Below the pieces are notes generated by a model. It was not told where the DNA came from, did not search any database, and saw nothing but the letters and a program-made list of their open reading frames with translations. Both the position numbers and the translations under genes were made by a program. This document shows, piece after piece, positions 37,601 through 52,613 of a stretch of 64,000 nt of DNA. Location: positions 2,852,001 through 2,916,000 of the forward strand of contig JAMPIQ010000001.1 of assembly GCA_024699855.1 (NCBI GenBank), written 5' to 3'. This DNA comes from Aphelenchoides besseyi. Its lineage: Eukaryota > Nematoda > Chromadorea > Rhabditida > Aphelenchoididae. Positions within the stretch are counted from its first letter, which is position 1. Each line of letters begins with the position of its first letter.

Positions 37601-38689
37601 TTGACGATCCCTTTTTTTTCTGTAAGTCCGCTGTTAACTGGTAGAATGGAGGTCACAAACTCACTTGCAACATTCCATCCAATGTCTTCTTCTTGGTTTT
37701 TGTGTTCTTGTTCGTTTGTTCACGCTCATTGGGGAACACGGCGGGTAAGAAGGAACGAAAATCGGCAATCAATTCCGAATCGTCTTTGAATAATTGCAGT
37801 ATCTTTGCATGCAAATTCGGCCGCTCGTCAACGTTCTGAATTTCAACGATCACAACGATTGAAGCGAATGATAACTCACGTCTGAGCGCATACTCTGTTG
37901 ATATTTGCCAAGAAGTGAAAGGAAGTTTTCGTAGATTTGCGGCTGATTGGAATATCGATCCTATGACACACAAAGTAGAGACAACCGTTCAAACTACTTA
38001 CTCGAATTTTGTTCAAAATATCCAAAGCCTCATCCAACGAATGATATTCGTCAGGATTGAATTCGCTGTGAATGTCCACACGTAGCGGTTCGTCGAAATT
38101 GTTGGTTGACGAACGAGCTTCATCTTGTTCTTCTTCCATTTCATTTTCATCTTCTAATTCTAAAACCAATTGAAATGATTGCGAATTGATACGCACCGGG
38201 ATGTAACGTAATCTCTGTGGTACCATTTGGCTCTATCGTTTTCAGAATGTTGCCGTGGACTTGAACCGTGTAGCCGGTGGGAAGAAATGTATTGAATCCG
38301 GTAATAAGATCCGGATGATTGACAAAAAGATCGCCGACTTTGCGAATCACGCCTTGAGTATTGAGCCTAAAGTCGAAACTAAACAAAAATAATAAGAAAG
38401 CCATACGCTTGCGATTTGAATTCTTTCATAACTTCGAGAAAAGTGTCGTAGACTCGAGGATTGTTGGTGAACTGCTCTCTGACTTTTTCCAAGTACATTA
38501 GTGCGTCGTCAACTTTCAACGGCTAAAATAATCGGAATTAGAAATTTCAACGAGAAATCAACTTACTTTTGTCCTTTGACTTAAATCGGCATTCTGACTT
38601 GACGATTGTGCAACGTAATGGTTATCGCCGTTTCTTTCGGAGCTTTCGAAATCGCGCACTTGCTGTCGCTCGTTCACGTATCCGTTCAT
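34654..38689 (-). CDS. sin-3: SIN3 transcriptional co-repressor scaffold
   Basis: Sixteen phase-consistent exons give 1138 residues: 38689-38567, 38522-38407, 38366-38197, 38159-38002, 37960-37880, 37835-37665, 37637-37542, 37500-37127, 37087-36827, 36782-36527, 36484-36250, 36205-36099, 36053-35472, 35429-35259, 35214-34783, 34737-34654. Two paired amphipathic helix domains are visible: PAH1 around [19 protein letters not shown] with [11 protein letters not shown], and PAH2 around [16 protein letters not shown] with [10 protein letters not shown]. The HDAC-interaction domain has [19 protein letters not shown] and [13 protein letters not shown]3 recruits histone deacetylases. Intron 9 (36826-36783) needs a GC donor (GG|GCAAGC); the GT donor six bases on gives an immediate stop. 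Intron 12 is 45 bases and stop-free, so its retention would stay in frame. Confidence 0.92.
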
Positions 38690-39178
38690 CGTTTTATGTA
38701 CACGAATTCAGTTAAAAAATTTGGGAAAGGGGAAGGATTAAGTATGTTTGTGACGGGACCAATAGACGTATAGTGTTCAGAAAGAGAACCGGTGGTAATT
38801 ACACGTCGAACCGAATTTGATTTGATGATTCACGATCAAAGTTCGGTGTTCTTGGCAACATAACGTAAATTGAAATCGACGCTGAAAAGCGAAATTGCGC
38901 GGGCCAAAAGAACGGCATTTTCGTCGTTCGCCTGTGAAACAAAACGCCAAATGAATGTAATCACGTTGAAGCTGATGTTCGATGGTCAACCGCAATTCTC
39001 AATGTGCGTAGATCGTTGACCTCCTCATCACACGAAATCGCTAATCATTTTGATAAGCTCGTACGCCAAAATCAGCTTTGGTTTCGTGCAATGTTCTCAC
39101 ACAACTTTTCCCCAGAAACGAGAAAATCGATAATTAACCGAATTTTTCACGTTCTAATTGACAGTTAATTTCAGAGTC
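38690..39178. other. divergent intergenic between SIN3 and ceramide kinase
   Basis: A 489-base divergent spacer. TTTCAG ends at 39174, four bases before the CERK ATG, which fits a trans-splice acceptor. No other motif is seen. Confidence 0.5.
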
Positions 39179-41316
39179 ATGGCATTGGTTGGGGAAAAGG
39201 AAGCACTCGATGGCAGCGGTGTTTTGAACTCGTCGAACTTGTTAACGAGCGAAGCAAAGGCGACCGATGAGGTGGAAACGGTTCTCGTCAAGTCGACAGA
39301 TGGAAAGTAAGAGCAATCAAATTTATTTGCGATTAGCAGTGCGTGTGTTTAGAATCCACCAGATGTCTTTCAACAGCACTCAAATGACCATTGACTTCGC
39401 TTTGACCGGGTAACCATAAAGTTTTTCGAGTTAATGAGCTTAGGAGATCTTTCAGAAGCGGAGCTAAACACCATCTCACCGTACGAATGGACGAGATTGT
39501 TACTATTCGTTCTTCTCAAGTCAAACTCTACGGTGGATTGCCAAAAACAGTCGCGGACGACGAAGTAAACACGGAAACTCCAAATATTCTTTACATTTAT
39601 TATTGTCGTCGATCGAACGTCTACATTTGGCGTATACGAGAAGCCGCAGTTTTGTTCACTTCAACTTTGGAGAAGAAACAATGGGAATCAAAGTTGCAAG
39701 AAGCAATGCAAAGTAATCTAACCATGCATAGCTCATAAGACATAATGAATGTTTAGAAATACGAGCGAGACCCGAGAAACTGTACATTTTCATCAATCCG
39801 TTCGGTGGAAAAGGAAAAGCAAAATCGATCTACAAAAAACAAGTGAGTTTATTCTTTGATGATTGATCATCCTTTTCCTGTTAGGTGGAGCCGATCTTTA
39901 AAATGGCTGGGTTGTCGACGACGGTCATCATGACGGAGCGACAAAATCACGCTTACGATGTTATTCAAGAGTTGGACGCAGAAGAATGGAAGACAATGGA
40001 TGGTGTTGTTTCTGTGGGTGGTGACGGACTGTTCAACGAAGTTCTTTGCTCAGTGATCTTAAGGTACTTGTTTAAGTACTAGAGTAATGTGAACATAAGT
40101 TTAGAACTCAAATCGATGAGAACAAAGATATTGCGGATGTTCATATCGATAATTTGGCGACTCCGAAACTTCGTTTTGGAATCATCGGCGCTGGTAGTGC
40201 CAATTCGATTGTCTCTTCGGTTCATGGTGTTGATGATTGTCCTACGGCCGCATTGCACATTGCCGTCGGAAGTCGCTGTTCCGTTGATACTTGTACTGTT
40301 CATCAAGGCCAAAATCTCCTGCGTATTTCTGCAAATGCGATCAGTTACGGATGGTTAGGAGATGTTCTCGCTGACTCCGAACGTTTTCGAATGTTGGGTC
40401 CAGTGAGATATCAATACTCGGCGTTGAGAACAACAATTCGTAATCCATCATATTTTGGGTAATCGTGGATTCAGTTTAATTAACTAGAAAGGTTTATTGT
40501 AGTCGAGTATCATTTGCTCTAAGTCCGAAAAATCCGGAGAAAGAACCAAAAATGCTTCCATGTAAGAAGCCGTGTGGTATCTGCGATGGAACCGAGCCAA
40601 AGGATCCGAATTTGCCACTCCATTGGCAAACTGACTTTAGGTCAGTAGCTTGTTTTATTGACGATTTTTGTGAGCTTCTAACATTAAAGCTATTGATTTT
40701 AGTCATATAATTTGTATGGTCATTCCGACGGTCACGAAATTTTCTCCGTACGGATTGGCGCCTTATACGTCTATTGGCGATGGATCGTTGGATCTCGCAA
40801 TGGTGGACCGAGTGAGTCGATGCAAAAACCTTATGATGATGGGAACTATTAGCGTCTATGGAGGCAAAGCAGTAAGCATAATAATGTCTTTTGTTTGTTA
40901 AAACGATAGCATTTTAGCTGGTAACAACTGAAAGACGAGACGCTCAAGGTAAGTTTTTTCGCTTCACCATTTTAAGCTGCTGCTACAATATAGCATATAA
41001 TGGAAAATATTTAGTTTACCGTGTTAATCGGTGGTCGTTTACACCTGCCGCAGTTCTCGAGTCAAAAACCGAAGAAGAAGCCAAACAAGGAATGTGGAAT
41101 CTCGATGGCGAACTTTTAATTCAACCAGTTGACAAGACGTTGAACTTCAGGTAACCATCTAAAATGTTGCAAATAAGCTGTGGCAACTTTTTCAGACTTC
41201 ATCCACGCTTGATTCACTACTTTGGTCGCGAGTTGGATTTGGACGATCCACGATATCAGAAATGTTTCTGCTGCCACAGTCCAAAGAAATGGTCCAATCT
41301 GGTTGTTTTGGGTTGA
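39179..41316 (+). CDS. cerk: ceramide kinase
   Basis: Eleven phase-consistent exons (39179-39306, 39353-39409, 39456-39712, 39757-39842, 39885-40063, 40105-40458, 40503-40640, 40703-40871, 40918-40948, 41015-41150, 41196-41316) give 551 residues (human CERK is 537). A PH-like N-terminal region is followed by the diacylglycerol-kinase-type catalytic fold: IFINPFGGKGKAKSIYKK, then the nucleotide loop VVSVGGDGLFNEVL and FGIIGAGSANSIV. The CERK-specific cysteine motif CKKPCGIC, linked to calcium/calmodulin response in the mammalian enzyme, is present. The C-terminal half has FSPYGLAPYTSIGDGSLDLA, the conserved GDG motif. The enzyme phosphorylates ceramide to ceramide-1-phosphate. Confidence 0.95.
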
Positions 41317-41888
41317 GCGACTAATCCGAACGTGACTGTTGGCATAATCCTCAAGATTCTGTGGTATTCGATCATTATTGCACCGAAAGCACTTTTCTGC
41401 TGAGTCGCTTTCTTTTTCGTAATGCCTAATCTCTTCGCTTTGATTTAACCATTTTTCTATTGACATTTTTTGAGCTTATTCACATGTTTTATTGAATTCC
41501 ATCAAATTTGAAGAATAAATTTTCAACGGAATTCGTGCTATTAACATCAACGAGCTCCCAAATGGCGGAGCGCAAACGAGAATCCTGTTGCACTGAAACA
41601 TAAACTACTGACTGAAGAGGTCCTGATTCGCATTCCACACGGAAATAGACGAAGAGTCTGCGCCCGTTCAAATGAATGCGAAAACGGAAATCATTGAGCT
41701 AACGGAGTGCAAAAAGACGTGTGTCATGTTTGGCTTCTGAACCTGCGTCACATCCGTTTAGCGGCTTGTGTCTTTGCAGTGTATGAAGAATTGACGTTTT
41801 AAAAAAACAATGATGATGAATCTGTCGTCCGTCAATTGCACGATCTTCGTCGCTAAGGCATGAAATGCCGACCGATTGTACGCCATAA
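41317..41888. other. intergenic between ceramide kinase and galactosyltransferase
   Basis: A 572-base spacer between two genes on the same strand. It is long enough for a separate promoter. A minus-strand frame at 41116-41466 overlaps the end of CERK and is a shadow. Confidence 0.5.
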
Positions 41889-43448
41889 ATGTTCGTCAGA
41901 TTTTTTAAATCTTGGAGTCTGCTGTTTTTCGTTGTAATCATCTTCCTAATCTATATCGTTGGTCTTCAATTGGACGAGCAATTTGTTGACAGTTCCTGGT
42001 TGCCAAAACGTCTTAGTATTCCGTGGACTTACAACTCCAGTGAAGAAGATGATCCACTATTTGCGATTCTGAATTCCACAGAGCCACCACTTAACTTCAC
42101 TAGCGGATTTCCAGTTAACGGTTTGTTCGCAGTCAACGTAACTCAGTGTGCTCTTTTAGTTACTTTATTGCCCAATATCTTCCAAACACAGCCACCGAAT
42201 TTGAACTATTGCCTACCGGAACCTCCGAATCTTTCTGGTCCAATTAAAGTGTTTTTGGATTCACCGCCATTTAAACAAATCGAAACTTTGTATCCAAACT
42301 TGGAGATTGGAGGACACGGAAAACCGGAAGAGTGCAAAGCAAGACATCGTGTGGTAAGCTTGTTATCAGCACAACAATTGTATAACAGTTTTGACTCAGG
42401 CGATCATCGTACCTTATCGAGATCGGGAATCCCATCTACGCATTTTTCTTCACAATCTTCACGGCTTTTTACAAAAACAACAACTAGATTATGCCATTTT
42501 CATTGTCGAGCAAAGTAAGAGAGTTTTCGAAGCTCCGGTTTGACTCATGCTTTCAGTTGCTAATCAAACTTTTAATCGCGCGAAGCTCATGAACGTGGGA
42601 TTTGTGGAAGCGAATCGTTTTTACGATTTCAAGTAAACATCCTTTCATCTCTCAAATACCTACTTTTCAGTTGCATGATTTTTCACGACATTGATCTTTT
42701 GGTGCGTTAATGATCGAGTTAATCTTTTCAAAATTGTTTTTTAGCCCGAAGATGATCGAAATCTCTACTCATGTCCCGAAAAACCGCGACACATGAGTGT
42801 TGCTGTAGACAAATTTAATTACAAGTAATATTGACACGAGAGATGAGCTCACGAATTCAACGTTTAGATTGCCATACGCGACTATTTTTGGCGGTGTCAG
42901 TGCACTTACGAAACAGCAGTATTTGAAAATGAATGGATTTTCGAACGGTAACTGAAAGCCAATTGTGAGAAAACAAACTCCATTTCAGATTATTGGGGTT
43001 GGGGTGGTGAAGACGACGAGCAATCAACAAGGTAGTTTCTATACTTTCTCAATATTTTACATCCAATTGCAGAGTATCTTTGGCTGGTTTTCAAATCTCA
43101 CGATATCCGTTGAAAATTGCTCGTTATAAGATGATTAAACACACGCAGGAAAGCAGCAACCCAATCAACAAGTGAGTGTATTTGCAAGCAAAAAATGTTT
43201 TATGAATGAGAAGTTTACCGATAACAATGTAGTGATATTGCTGATAACAAGCGTTTAGATGTCGTTACAAACTTATGCGTCTGACTAAACGTCGTTATCG
43301 AATGGACGGACTCTCTTCACTTATCGGTTCCTACAATGTAATCTCGATCGACCGTCAACCGCTTTACACTCATATTCTCGTCGATTTGTTGGAAACTCTT
43401 TCGAAAGCAAGACTGCGCAACGAATCTGCTCACTTCAGAAATTGTTAA
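41889..43448 (+). CDS. bre-4: beta-1,4-galactosyl/N-acetylgalactosaminyltransferase
   Basis: Nine phase-consistent exons (41889-42353, 42400-42514, 42557-42632, 42671-42701, 42745-42824, 42868-42947, 42989-43031, 43073-43171, 43259-43448) encode 392 residues. A type II signal anchor (LLFFVVIIFLIYIVGL) is followed by a stem and the GT7 catalytic domain: AIIVPYRDRESHLRIFL, FNRAKLMNVGF, the metal-binding FHDIDLLPEDDRN, FGGVSALTKQQYLKMNGFSN and WGWGGEDDE. The family acts in the Golgi on N-glycans and glycolipids. In C. elegans the orthologue BRE-4 is a GalNAc-transferase making arthro-series glycolipids. Assignment to bre-4 rather than another B4GALT is inference. Confidence 0.9.
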
Positions 43449-43740
43449 CGTTGTTGGGTTTATTTCCGGGTGCATTCCAATTATCACAAGATATATATCC
43501 AATTCTGTTGTCACCTCATTCCACCGCAATCTTTTCGCCTTCTGCTGCCTTTCATTCTCTTAACTATAGAACAATTACCGGTACTTCTGCTTAGAGATAA
43601 TACGCCAAAGTCCGAATTCTTAATCTTGGTGGTGCTTGGTCTTTAAAACTAGTTTCCCATTCAGCTTGTTAATTACTCAAATTCTGATTAAAGAGCGTAG
43701 ATTTTTATACGATATCAGAGTTCTAGATGAATAAATTATT

Positions 43741-45112
43741 TCACTTGACAATCTTCATAGTCTTCGGCTCGAAGAGATCTGGTAATTGGTTGACGAACTG
43801 CGCCAAGTGACTAATTCTCAGTTCAGCCGCTTTTGTACCTGATAGTTCAGCAATCGTGTAAAGATTTAAAAGCAATGGGATGCAAGGAAGATTCTGATAA
43901 CTCAACAGAAGGTCCATTGACTTCTTCACATCGCCATTGTATAACGCACAAATAGATTGGTTATTACATGCCTGAAGTTGAAAACTGTCGCTAAACATCG
44001 AAACGTCAAACAAACCTCCATTCCATCAGTCGACTTCAAAAGCTCTGCAGCTTTTTCGTAGTTGCTTGTGAATATGAAACGCATGCATCTAAACGATTAC
44101 CACTATTTTTAGATTGGTCGGACTTTTACTTTGTCCATTTAGGATCGAAGTCTTCACATTCCGCTAACTCATCAATCGCACCACTGTTACCCATTACCAT
44201 TGATAAGCGAACCAGGAATCGTCGTAGATGTTTTGCTCGCTGTTGATCGGGAGTATTCATTGCGATCTCCTTATAAAAGCTCATGCACTGATGATACTCT
44301 TGAAATTGTCTGTTTACGACCTCAACATCGAACGTACTTTTAGAGAAAAGAGTAATCGTCCTTGTGCCAATTTCACTGCTTCTAATCGTTGATTCCAAAC
44401 ATTTCGGACGTGAGTTTGCAAATCCGAAACATCCAAAATCGATTTGACGTTCTCTTCGAGTTTCGATAAACGATTCCAACTATTCCACGGAGTTGGAGTG
44501 TATTGTAGAATTTCGGCGTGAATCAGCCGAAGATTAAACGGTACAATGGTTCCGCTCAAACCGCGAGCACGATTCTCAGCGTAATATTGAAAGTAGAGAT
44601 CCGGAGCATCTAATTCCTCAAAAGCAGACATCTCGTCAACAGCCAGTCGATGCAACTTCAAAGCCATCAACAATTGAAAACGGCAATTCCAGATCTAAAA
44701 ATTAACTTTAGACCATCATCCAAATTACAATCACCTTCATAACATCGAAAGTAACCGCCGGTCGCTTGTCCGTTGTGCTTCCATAACCCAACGATTTGAA
44801 AATTGCGGTCGTGAGATTGAACGCCGATTTTAAATTCCCTTCTTTCTAAACCAAACAATTGACTTGATCAGAGACTTTTATTGCGCTTACGATCAAAGCC
44901 TTTAAACCGTTTACATCAGGACTCACAGACTTCCTACTAAACTTATAACCACGAATTTTCTCAACGGTTTCCGGAATTTCATCGACTAACTGCTGATCAC
45001 TTTTGATAATTGGAATTGTATAAACAAGTGAACGAGAACTCTCATCCACTTGTTTGAGACGATCAGATTCGGGCCAAATGTACAGATGCGATATGGACGA
45101 CCAGTCTTCCAT
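43741..45112 (-). CDS. TRAPPC12, TRAPPIII complex TPR subunit
   Basis: Six phase-consistent exons (45112-44891, 44845-44735, 44694-44338, 44287-44130, 44088-44016, 43971-43741) give 383 residues. It matches the C-terminal TPR half of TRAPPC12: KEGNLKSAFNLTTAIF, FEELDAPDLYFQYY, GTIVPFNLRLIHAEILQY, then CNNQSICALYNGDVKKSMDL and LLLNLYTIAEL. The long acidic N-terminal half of the human protein (735 residues) is missing, so this is a short form or the start lies further upstream. TRAPPC12 belongs to the metazoan TRAPPIII vesicle-tethering complex. Intron 3 is 50 bases; taking its nearest AG instead creates an apparent frameshift. Confidence 0.82.
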
Positions 45113-45464
45113 CTTAAACCCACGAGCTATTGCCTTCTTTTATTGACGGTATTTGTTCAGAATCTACTGCGTATATTCGATCTCAACCAAACAATCAACC
45201 TTTTATTTGATAAAATGAAGACTATGAATTGGAACAGTTACTAGAGATACTCAAAACGATTGCACTGATTTGTGGAAGCGCGAGATAGTCGGTTTAACGT
45301 CTGTCGACGTAAATACAATTAAAGCAAAAAGTGTAAAATGCTTGGAGCTGATAAGTGAGATCGATCGTTAAGAATAAGTGAGATAAAAACAGTAGTCATG
45401 TGAAATTATGCGAAAAGAGCTAAAATGCAGAAGCCAGAAAATTGATGCTCGTATGGTCACAGTA
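45113..45464. other. intergenic between TRAPPC12 and AP-1 mu
   Basis: A 352-base gap upstream of TRAPPC12 and downstream of AP-1 mu, both on the minus strand. The minus-strand sequence reads TTTAAG directly before the TRAPPC12 ATG, a possible acceptor. Nothing else is seen. Confidence 0.5.
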
Positions 45465-47111
45465 TTATGTCATTCTTATTTGGTAGTCACCGTTCTGAGT
45501 GATGTAACGAACCTGAAACACAGAATTATTCAAGAACACTTATCACTCTTATTTACCCAAGGTAGAGCGTGATAACCGCTCTTTTCGATAATCTTCAAAT
45601 AACGTACCTAAAGCATAGGATCACCAAAAACGACTAGGTACTGAACTTACTTGGATTCCAGAAGTTGTAAAGTAAGGAATTTCGAAACGGATTTTAATCG
45701 GACGTCGTCCTTCAATTTCATCGCCGGTAACTGATGGCAATTTGAATTGGGCGCGCATCAGATACTCTTTGCCTCCGGGAAAACTCTTGATAGTCCAAAC
45801 AAAAGAGTTGTCTTCGGGAACGTATTTGGCACCACCAATCGCAGCTCGAAATTTCGGCGAATCAGCGTCTCGTGGAACCGGAATTACGATCTCCACGTTG
45901 TTGGCAGTGGAACGACGTTTGAATTGTGATTTTGCCTAAACACCAATTGTAAGTCGATTGTACGGTCATATTCAAACCTTAATCATGAACTCGACCCGAG
46001 AATGCGAAAACTTTTCCACGACCGCTTCAATCCAAATCAACGGTTTGACAACGGTGGTTAAACGATAGTTCATCAGCTCAAATTCTCCATCAGGTGGGAT
46101 AAAACTGAAAAAAGAGATGTAACATCTACACTAAGCACTAACCTAATGGTACGATCGTTTTCGAAACGTGATAATCGAACGCACTGATGAAACTTCACGT
46201 CTTCCAACTCGACGGTCTTATTTTTTCCTCCTGAATAGAAACTGAAATTAAACTCACTGGCGGTCGAAACTCACGTCCCGAATTCTCAAACTGAACTTTG
46301 TCGTTCAAACCCAAACGCAATTCGGGCATCCCACTAACCATTGCACGCATTCGAATTAGACCAATGATCTCGCTTTGTAAAACGGTTCCCGTGGCGTTGG
46401 CCTAAGAATTAGATTGAGACATCAAAGGGTGCGAAGACGTACCAGCAAATTCACTGATTCAATTACGTCCAAGAAGACTTCATTTTTGCGATATTTCAAA
46501 CCTTCCGACCTCCACGAAACGGCGTTAGTGACTGCCATCGGTGGTCGAGGCGCAGCCACTAACTGGTGAGTTTCCTGAGTAATATACTCGCGAAGAATCT
46601 TTGGCTCAGTAATTTGCGGATAACTAATAGAGGACATGGTTAAAAATAGGAAAACAAAAGCGAACCCGAAATCCATCATTTCGTCTAACAGCTCGTAAAT
46701 GACAACAAAATTGTCGCGAACCGACTCTTCTTCCAAATCTTTGAAGTAGTTCGTGAAAACACCAACACATTTGTACAAAAACGAAAGAATCAGTGCAACA
46801 TTGACGTTGTTGTGGGACATCGAAACAACTGAAAACAAGTTTCGTGGACAATAGAATGCAACAAACGTACGGTAGATGTTCATATGTTTGATGTAAATGT
46901 AATTGAGATCTCCGTTTTGTATGATCGGCGATGTTCGCCCTTCATCCTCTTGTTCCATGAGCAAGTTCATGAACTTTTCGATCTCCGACATATCGACATC
47001 TCCACGATAATTACGAGACATCAAAACCTGAACAGACATCGTTTTCCAACAAATTGCTTCGTAACTCACGTTTCCTTTCATGTTTAAAATGAAAATTGCC
47101 GAACATGACAT
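45465..47111 (-). CDS. unc-101: clathrin adaptor AP-1 medium subunit (mu1)
   Basis: About ten exons; the first three are 47111-47070, 47027-46871 and 46828-46666, and the last ends at 45465. Conservation with AP1M is nearly full-length: SRNYRGDVDMSEIEKFMNL (longin domain), LYKCVGVFTNYFKDLEEESV, ITQETHQLVAAPRPP, TNAVSWRSEGLKYRKNEVFL, then the mu-homology domain with VKFHQCVRLSRFENDRTI, SFIPPDGEFELMNYRLTT and KSQFKRRSTANNVEI, ending in a family-typical QNGDYQ-IRMT tail. AP-1 sorts cargo between trans-Golgi and endosomes. The first intron is 42 bases and stop-free, so retention would add 14 residues in frame. Whether it is the UNC-101 or APM-1 paralogue cannot be told here. Confidence 0.95.
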
Positions 47112-47979
47112 TGTGGTATTTTCCTTCGAAATTCAATCAAATGGCTTAAACGAATGCGTGCATAAATGGCTGAGATCCGAACTGAAACTTATGAATCAAC
47201 TGCTGGATTGTACGCGGGTGTTGAATTCTACAAAAATCCGCTTCCAAGCGGAGATTCACGCCATCGCCCTGACAACCGACTGCGAACAGCCGTTGAAACG
47301 AAAAACCAATGGACAGAAACGCGCGGAAAGAAGCGAGAAACAATGTTGTTGGACAGAAAAGTAGATGGGAAATACGACAATATTCATCGGCTACATCAAC
47401 AAGAAGGAGCAATCAAGTTGAGTTCAGAAATAAACAAACAAAAATTGAACTGATTGTTTTTGGCCCAAAAGAAACTTTGTCTTAAGATATTTGAGGTTCT
47501 TTTCACACCATTAGAATCAACGAAAAAACCACTGATCACAACTTCTTTTCGTACTATGCAATCACTTGTGTGTGTTTTCGGAAAACAATAAGATTTATTA
47601 TCAGTCGGTTTGTTTGCCTTCTCTTCGTTCAAACCGTTCGGCCTTATCCTCCTCGTTGATCGGTGTTGGGGAATGCAACATGCGACTTCCTCTAACGCAT
47701 GCGGAAATGATCGGCGAGACGGGAGAGCGAAGAGAGCGGAGAATGCGGAGAATGTCGCACGAAAAAGAAGGTTTTTGCCGTTTCGACCTTTTTCGTTACT
47801 CGAAATCGTTTAGATGGTTTGGTTGAGTATAGAATTCAAATCAGCGAAATGTTTTCGGATCTGAATCCCGACCTTTTTATTCATGAGTCATCGGAAGAGC
47901 GTTTTGGTCGTGAATAATCGTCGTGTGTTTCTGAAGAATTTATTAAATTTCAGCGTCATGTTCTTTTCTTACGACTGAT
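47112..47979. other. divergent intergenic between AP-1 mu and LATS
   Basis: About 870 bases shared by two divergent genes. Overlapping plus-strand frames at 47080-47453 and 47566-47826 lack domains. TTTCAG ends at 47953. The first ATG after it (47958) opens a six-codon frame that stops before the LATS ATG at 47980. Confidence 0.45.
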
Positions 47980-51594
<3,615 letters not shown>

Positions 51595-52613
51595 AAACTA
51601 TTTTCATGGTATTTCGAGCTCGGGACTAATTCAGTTACCGCATTTTCTCCACTCTCTGTGCTTTATTGTTTTCATTTATGCCATTCACCAATCGGTCTAT
51701 TCAAACAAAAGAGCAATTTTAACGAAAAGGTCACAAGTTTCCGTTGAGTCAATTTGACGATCTAATCGCGAATAGCAACGGAAATTGGTGATGTTTTCTT
51801 TACCACAAGTGCAATATGTTGTTTTATAGTTTGATAGTATAATAAACCTATTAATCAGATGTTTTCATAGAGACTTGTGTGGGAATAGTAAATTGCTCGT
51901 TAAACGAGTTGAGGAATTGAATAGTCAAATCCATCATTTACTGTCATTTTCACTTGGCACTAGAAGAGCCAAATCAAAATTCAATTCGTTCTTGTCAATT
52001 CACTCTTGCATATGACGGTGGTGAGAACTTTCGTCGAAGGACCGCGATCACGTACTAACCTCACATTGCCATTTCGGTCTTTCACGATAAGATCTAAAGA
52101 CTCGTGACAGATTTACATACCTCATGAACATAATGATCGGTAAGTAAAGGCTGTAAATAAAGTCCAGTGAATGTCTTATGCAAACGGGTAAGATTTCACG
52201 TCAGTAACAGAAATTTAAGTACAAAACTGCAGCCCACAAAGCAGATAAGTAAACGATGATTGTTGACAGCTGATTGATCATTCACTTGTCCGAATGTTTG
52301 TGAACCTACGGGACTTGACCAAAAATGGCAACTTCTGTGTCTCGTTGGGAACCAGTGAGTGCGCCCGAAATTGGCGCGCATTTTCTTTGTCCTTTTACTT
52401 GAAAAAGATGCTCGAATTCTGTTGTTATCCGAAACGTTTGATGGTTTTGTTCAGCATGAATTTTGCGTAAAAAGTTTAAAAGCGAACTCACCGCCGAGTT
52501 GCTCCTTTTTCGTATATTTCGTTTGGTATCTTTAACTCATTTCTGAATTTCTCGATCCGAAACATTAAACGCGAACATTTGTTTATTCCTGTTGTTTTTA
52601 GAGTCCATTAGTC
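51595..52613. other. intergenic between LATS and MCM4
   Basis: About 1 kb including the LATS 3' UTR. A TTTTTAG acceptor ends at 52601, twelve bases before the MCM4 ATG. No other feature is recognised. Confidence 0.5.

Noticed and set aside
34661..38700. Reading the SIN3 locus as several separate small genes
   Set aside because: All segments join in a single phase-consistent 16-exon chain with PAH and HDAC-interaction landmarks in the family order.
44287..44337. Apparent frameshift in TRAPPC12 between the segments ending LLFSLK and starting QFQEYHQ
   Set aside because: Using the GTACGT donor with the acceptor at GTATCATCAG gives a 50-base intron and joins the conserved frames exactly in phase, so no indel is needed.
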